Shown here in pieces: positions 60,986 to 64,000 of a stretch of DNA of 64,000 bases. The DNA comes from JAXMHQ01 sp046346665. GTDB taxonomy: Bacteria > Verrucomicrobiota > Verrucomicrobiia > Limisphaerales > JAXMHQ01. How positions within the stretch are numbered: position 1 is the stretch's first letter; every line of letters begins with the position of its first letter. The notes beneath the pieces were generated by a model. That model was given only the letters and a program-made list of their open reading frames with translations, searched no databases and was not told the origin of the DNA. Location: contig JAXMHQ010000001.1 in assembly GCA_046346665.1 (NCBI GenBank), positions 134,808 through 198,807 on the forward strand. Reading direction: 5' to 3'. The position numbers and the translations under genes were made by a program.

Positions 60986-62488
60986 ATGGGTTTCGGTCAT
61001 TCACATTCAAAGAAACGCCCCGCCCAACGCCGGGTCCGGTCGGTCACCCGCGAAGCGCAGCACGATCTCGCGCACCTGGAGGGCAAAGAACATCACGACG
61101 CCCCCAGCCACGAATGGCTGCCGGACAAGCATCATCACAGCGACAAGCCCGGCGCGCACAGCCCGCTCCATGCGCCGCCCCACGGCCAGAACTGGCCGCC
61201 CTTCCCCGATCTCCCCAGCTCGCACCACCCGCATCCCGATCACCCCGAGGGCTACGCCTGGAAACCCATGCAGTTCCCGGAATACGACAGCCCCGGCCAC
61301 GTGCCGCCCGGCCATGCCCATCCGGAGGTGTTCGATCCGGCCGTGCGCCAGGGGGCCTGGGCCAAATATCGCGAGGCCGAACTGGGCTCGAAAGGCTGGA
61401 AGGAAGAGGTCGACCGCTGCATCGAATACGGGCTCGAAGCAGCGCCTTCCATCAAGGACCGCACCATCTCCACCTTCGCCCGCGGCGAACTGCCCCATTT
61501 CGCCGGCATCAACACGTTCTGCAAAACACATTACCTCGAGGATGTGAAAAAGGTGTCCGGCTACGACGCCGCCGTGATCGGCGTGCCGTTCGACATCGGG
61601 ACCACCTACCGCAGCGGCACGCGGTTCGGCCCCCAGGCCATCCGCCGCATCTCGGCGCTTTACGGCACGTATAATTACGAACTCGGCGTCGACCTCCGAG
61701 AATCGCTCAAGTGGTGCGACGTCGGCGATGTTTTCACCATCGCCAACATCGAGAAAGGCTTCGACCAGATCTCCAAGGCGGTGGCCCACGTCCGCGCCAG
61801 CGGCGTGTTCCCCATCATGCTCGGCGGCGACCACTCCATCGGCTACCCGGACGTCCGTGGCATCGCCCCTTACATCGACGGCCCGGTCGGCATCATTCAC
61901 ATCGATCGCCATGTCGACACGCAGGAAACCGACATGGACGAGCGGATGCACACGTGTCCGTGGTTCCATGCCACCAACATTCCGAACGCGCCCCCGGTCA
62001 ACCTGGTCCAGCTCGGCATCGGCGGCTGGCAGGCGCCCCGCCCCGGCGTGAAAGTCGGCCACTCCCGCGGCACGACCGTCCTCACCATCGAAGACATCGT
62101 CATGATGGGCGTGGACAAGGCGGCGGAAATCGCCCTGGACGTCGCCTGGAGCGGCGGCGCGAAGGCGGTGTATCTCAGTTTCGACGTCGACTCGCTCGAC
62201 GCCGGTTTTGTTCCCGGGACCGGCTGGCCCGAGCCGGGCGGTTTTCTGCCGCGCGAAGTTCTGCGCCTGTTGCGGCTGGTGGCTCGCGAAGGTCTTTGCG
62301 GCATGGAAGTGGTCGAAGTGGCGCCTCAGTACGACGTGGGCGACAAGACCGCGCTGATCGGCACGCGCGCCATCATGGACGTGCTCGCCACGCTGGTGAA
62401 TGAAGGCAAGCTGGGCCGCAAACCCGAATCAAAACTCCCGCCGCCGCCCTATTGGCCTGAACGCAAAAAATCCAAGAAATCAAAGTAA
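60986..62488 (+). CDS. Ureohydrolase, probable Ni-dependent guanidine hydrolase (GdmH-like)
   Basis: The 500-residue product joins a His-rich N-terminal region (20 His in residues 1-112, with HHH at 49-51 and clusters at 80-86) to an arginase-fold domain. The six metal ligands are present: H283 in LGGDHS, H305-D307-H309-D311 in HIDRHVD and D400-D402 in SFDVDS. The usual HxDAHxD reads HxDRHxD, and the C-terminal loop reads DAGFVPGTGWPEPGG, both features I associate with the guanidine hydrolase clade. It would convert guanidine to urea and ammonia with nickel. Agmatinase is the alternative. A transporter gene follows 29 bases later. Confidence 0.75.
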   Translation: MGFGHSHSKKRPAQRRVRSVTREAQHDLAHLEGKEHHDAPSHEWLPDKHHHSDKPGAHSPLHAPPHGQNWPPFPDLPSSHHPHPDHPEGYAWKPMQFPEYDSPGHVPPGHAHPEVFDPAVRQGAWAKYREAELGSKGWKEEVDRCIEYGLEAAPSIKDRTISTFARGELPHFAGINTFCKTHYLEDVKKVSGYDAAVIGVPFDIGTTYRSGTRFGPQAIRRISALYGTYNYELGVDLRESLKWCDVGDVFTIANIEKGFDQISKAVAHVRASGVFPIMLGGDHSIGYPDVRGIAPYIDGPVGIIHIDRHVDTQETDMDERMHTCPWFHATNIPNAPPVNLVQLGIGGWQAPRPGVKVGHSRGTTVLTIEDIVMMGVDKAAEIALDVAWSGGAKAVYLSFDVDSLDAGFVPGTGWPEPGGFLPREVLRLLRLVAREGLCGMEVVEVAPQYDVGDKTALIGTRAIMDVLATLVNEGKLGRKPESKLPPPPYWPERKKSKKSK

Positions 62489-62517
62489 CCATCGAAACCA
62501 AAAACCCAACGCACCGA

Positions 62518-63486
62518 ATGAAACTGAAAACCCTGCTCGCCCTGGCCCTCGCCGGGCTGGCCGCCCTGGAGAGCCTCCAGGCCGCGCCCATTAAAATCGG
62601 ATACAGCGACTGGCCCGGCTGGACCGCCTGGCAGATCGCCAAGGAAAAAGGTCTGTTCAAGAAAAACGGCGTCGACGTGGAACTGGTCTGGTTCCCGATC
62701 TACACCGATTCCCTCACCGCGCTGAACACCGGCAAGATCGACGCCAATTGCAGCGCCTGGTGCGACGTCATCCCGCCCCTCGCCGAGGGCGTCAAGCTCA
62801 AGGTCGTCCTCGTCAACGACAACTCCGCCGGCAACGACGCCGTCATCGCCAAGCCGGGCATCAAGTCCATCAAGGATCTCAAGGGCAAAACCGTCGCCAC
62901 CGAACTGGGTACGGTCGAACATTTCGCATTGCTCCAGGCGCTCGCGAAGAACGGGATGACGGAGAAGGATGTGGACTTCAAAAACCTGGCCGTGCCGGAC
63001 GCCGCGGCGGCGTTCATCGCCGGCAAGGTCGACGCGGCGGCCGTCTGGCAGCCGTGGATCAACCAGATTCAAAAGGAAGGCAAAGGAACCGCGATCTTCA
63101 CCTCGAAAGAGATTCCCGGCCTGATTCCCGATCTGCTGGTGTTCCAGGCGGGTTTCGTGGCGGAGCACCCGCAGGAAGTCCAGAAGATCGTCGCCACGTG
63201 GTTCGATGTTCTGGATTTCATCCGGCACCACGAGAAGGAAGCCGTCGCGATCATGGCGAAGGTGGTGGAGCAGAAACCGGAGGATTACCTCGCGTTCATG
63301 CCGGGCACGAAATTCTTCGACCTGGACGCGAACCTGCATGCGTTTGAGAACCGGCCCGACGACGCCAGCCTGGCGGGCAGCGGCAAGAAAATCGCCGACT
63401 TCCTCAAGAGCATCGACATGATCAAGTCGGTCCCGGATTACCAGGGCGCGCTGGATCCGACGTTTGTGAAGGCCCTGAAAAAATAA
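62518..63486 (+). CDS. NMT1/SsuA-type ABC substrate-binding protein
   Basis: The 322-residue product has a signal peptide (to ALESLQAAP, near residue 22) and the periplasmic fold of nitrate/sulfonate/taurine binding proteins: IKIGYSDWPGWTAWQIAKEKGLFKK, DIDAN-like KIDANCSAWCDVI, IKSIKDLKGKTVATELGTVEH, AAFIAGKVDAAAVWQPW. Members of this family next to guanidine hydrolase genes are proposed to bind guanidine. It follows the hydrolase by 29 bases, so both are probably in one operon. Confidence 0.85.
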   Translation: MKLKTLLALALAGLAALESLQAAPIKIGYSDWPGWTAWQIAKEKGLFKKNGVDVELVWFPIYTDSLTALNTGKIDANCSAWCDVIPPLAEGVKLKVVLVNDNSAGNDAVIAKPGIKSIKDLKGKTVATELGTVEHFALLQALAKNGMTEKDVDFKNLAVPDAAAAFIAGKVDAAAVWQPWINQIQKEGKGTAIFTSKEIPGLIPDLLVFQAGFVAEHPQEVQKIVATWFDVLDFIRHHEKEAVAIMAKVVEQKPEDYLAFMPGTKFFDLDANLHAFENRPDDASLAGSGKKIADFLKSIDMIKSVPDYQGALDPTFVKALKK

Positions 63487-63489
63487 GTT

Positions 63490-64000
63490 GTGCCAGCCGA
63501 ACCTGCCACCGCAGATCCTGCACCTACCGCCGCCGCAGCCGGGGCGCCCATGGGCCCCCGGCGCGAGCGGGGACAGGCGGCGTGGCTCGCGGTGCGCGGC
63601 GAAATCCCCCCCTGGCTCTACCGCACCCTCGTCGCCCTGGGATTCATCAGCCTGCTCAGCCTCTGGGCCTGGGCCAGCCATCAACCCTGGGTCAACCCTG
63701 TCTTCGTCCCCTCCCCGTCCCGTGTCTGGCAGACCGCGTGGGAGTTTCTGCACGACGGCTACCTGTGGCCTGACGTGCAAATCAGCCTCTACCGCGTCAC
63801 CGCCGGATTCCTCCTGTCCGCCGCGCTCGCAATCCCCGTCGGCGTGTTCATGGGCTCCTTCCGCGTCTGCGAAGGACTGCTCCAGCCGCTCACGGAATAT
63901 GTCCGCTACATCCCCGTCCCCGCCCTCATCCCCCTGCTCATGCTGTTCTTCGGCATCGGCGAAATGGCCAAGGTCATGCTCATCTTCGTCGGCACCTTCT
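63490..64000 (+). CDS. ABC transporter permease (SsuC/TauC-like), 5' part
   Basis: The frame runs off the window after 170 residues. It has a Pro/Ala-rich leader, a helix (about 45-60), then FVPSPSRVWQTAWEFL and the permease core QISLYRVTAGFLLSAALAIPVGVFMG...EYVRYIPVPALIPLLMLFFGIGEMAKVMLIF, typical of nitrate/sulfonate/taurine permeases. GTG 63490 or ATG 63550 could be the start; the leader looks weakly conserved, so ATG 63550 is possible. An ATPase gene is expected beyond the window. Confidence 0.85.
   Translation, partial: MPAEPATADPAPTAAAAGAPMGPRRERGQAAWLAVRGEIPPWLYRTLVALGFISLLSLWAWASHQPWVNPVFVPSPSRVWQTAWEFLHDGYLWPDVQISLYRVTAGFLLSAALAIPVGVFMGSFRVCEGLLQPLTEYVRYIPVPALIPLLMLFFGIGEMAKVMLIFVGTF

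Overview
This 64 kb window is GC-rich, gene-dense DNA from a Gram-negative heterotroph with an outer membrane. The gene content fits the PVC group best, most likely Verrucomicrobiota: two Tat-exported Gfo/Idh/MocA oxidoreductases, secreted LamG-like and discoidin-like proteins, OmpL/bbp2-type porins, a GxxExxY protein, a fused CcoNO cbb3 oxidase and a TIGR03663-type glycosyltransferase. The taxonomy is inferred from gene content only. No rRNA, tRNA, CRISPR array or phage was recognised.

Layout. 1-6 kb: tail of a metallophosphoesterase, a GT9 glycosyltransferase, a HAD phosphatase-like protein, secreted proteins and a two-receiver regulator. 5.7-8.9 kb: nickel regulator NikR and an ECF nickel transporter (NikMN, NikQ, NikO). 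9-21 kb: guaB; an ExbB/ExbD/TonB-like operon with a zinc-ribbon protein; dimeric dUTPase; an Rrf2 regulator and a sigma-70 factor that appear to share an operator; a TetR-controlled RND efflux pair; a J-domain protein. 21-34 kb: SGNH and phospholipase-D-like proteins, an esterase, two Gfo/Idh proteins, a GT39-like glycosyltransferase and 3-methyladenine DNA glycosylase. 34-44 kb: mtnP and a tightly overlapping cbb3 oxidase operon (ccoI-S-NO-Q-P-G, fixH, TauE/SafE-like). 44-51 kb: glgC, a GxxExxY cassette, a CBM48 protein, class II aldolase, an NtrC-family activator and PilC/GspF.

51-64 kb is a nitrogen-acquisition island: two convergent paralogous porins, the five-gene urea-type ABC transporter urtABCDE, a ureohydrolase that looks like a Ni-dependent guanidine hydrolase with a 20-histidine N-terminal extension, and the start of an NMT1/SsuA-type ABC transporter. 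Four GG-N10-GC (sigma-54-like) sites precede porin 1, porin 2, urtA and the hydrolase. The inferred circuit is: porins admit the substrate, the NMT1-type ABC system imports guanidine, the hydrolase makes urea plus ammonia, Urt handles urea, and NikR/NikMNQO supplies nickel.

The most unusual feature is in the intergenic DNA. About seventeen loci carry quasi-periodic 7-8 nt arrays, usually as two inverted arms around a variable core. They fall into at least seven sequence families and mostly sit just 3' of stop codons. A perfect 91-bp repeat (two copies), a 40-bp palindrome (two copies, both inside transporter operons) and a GxxExxY nuclease-like ORF bracketed by 26-bp direct repeats made of array sequence add to this. 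These may be parts of an undescribed repeat-mobilising or 3'-end-processing system.
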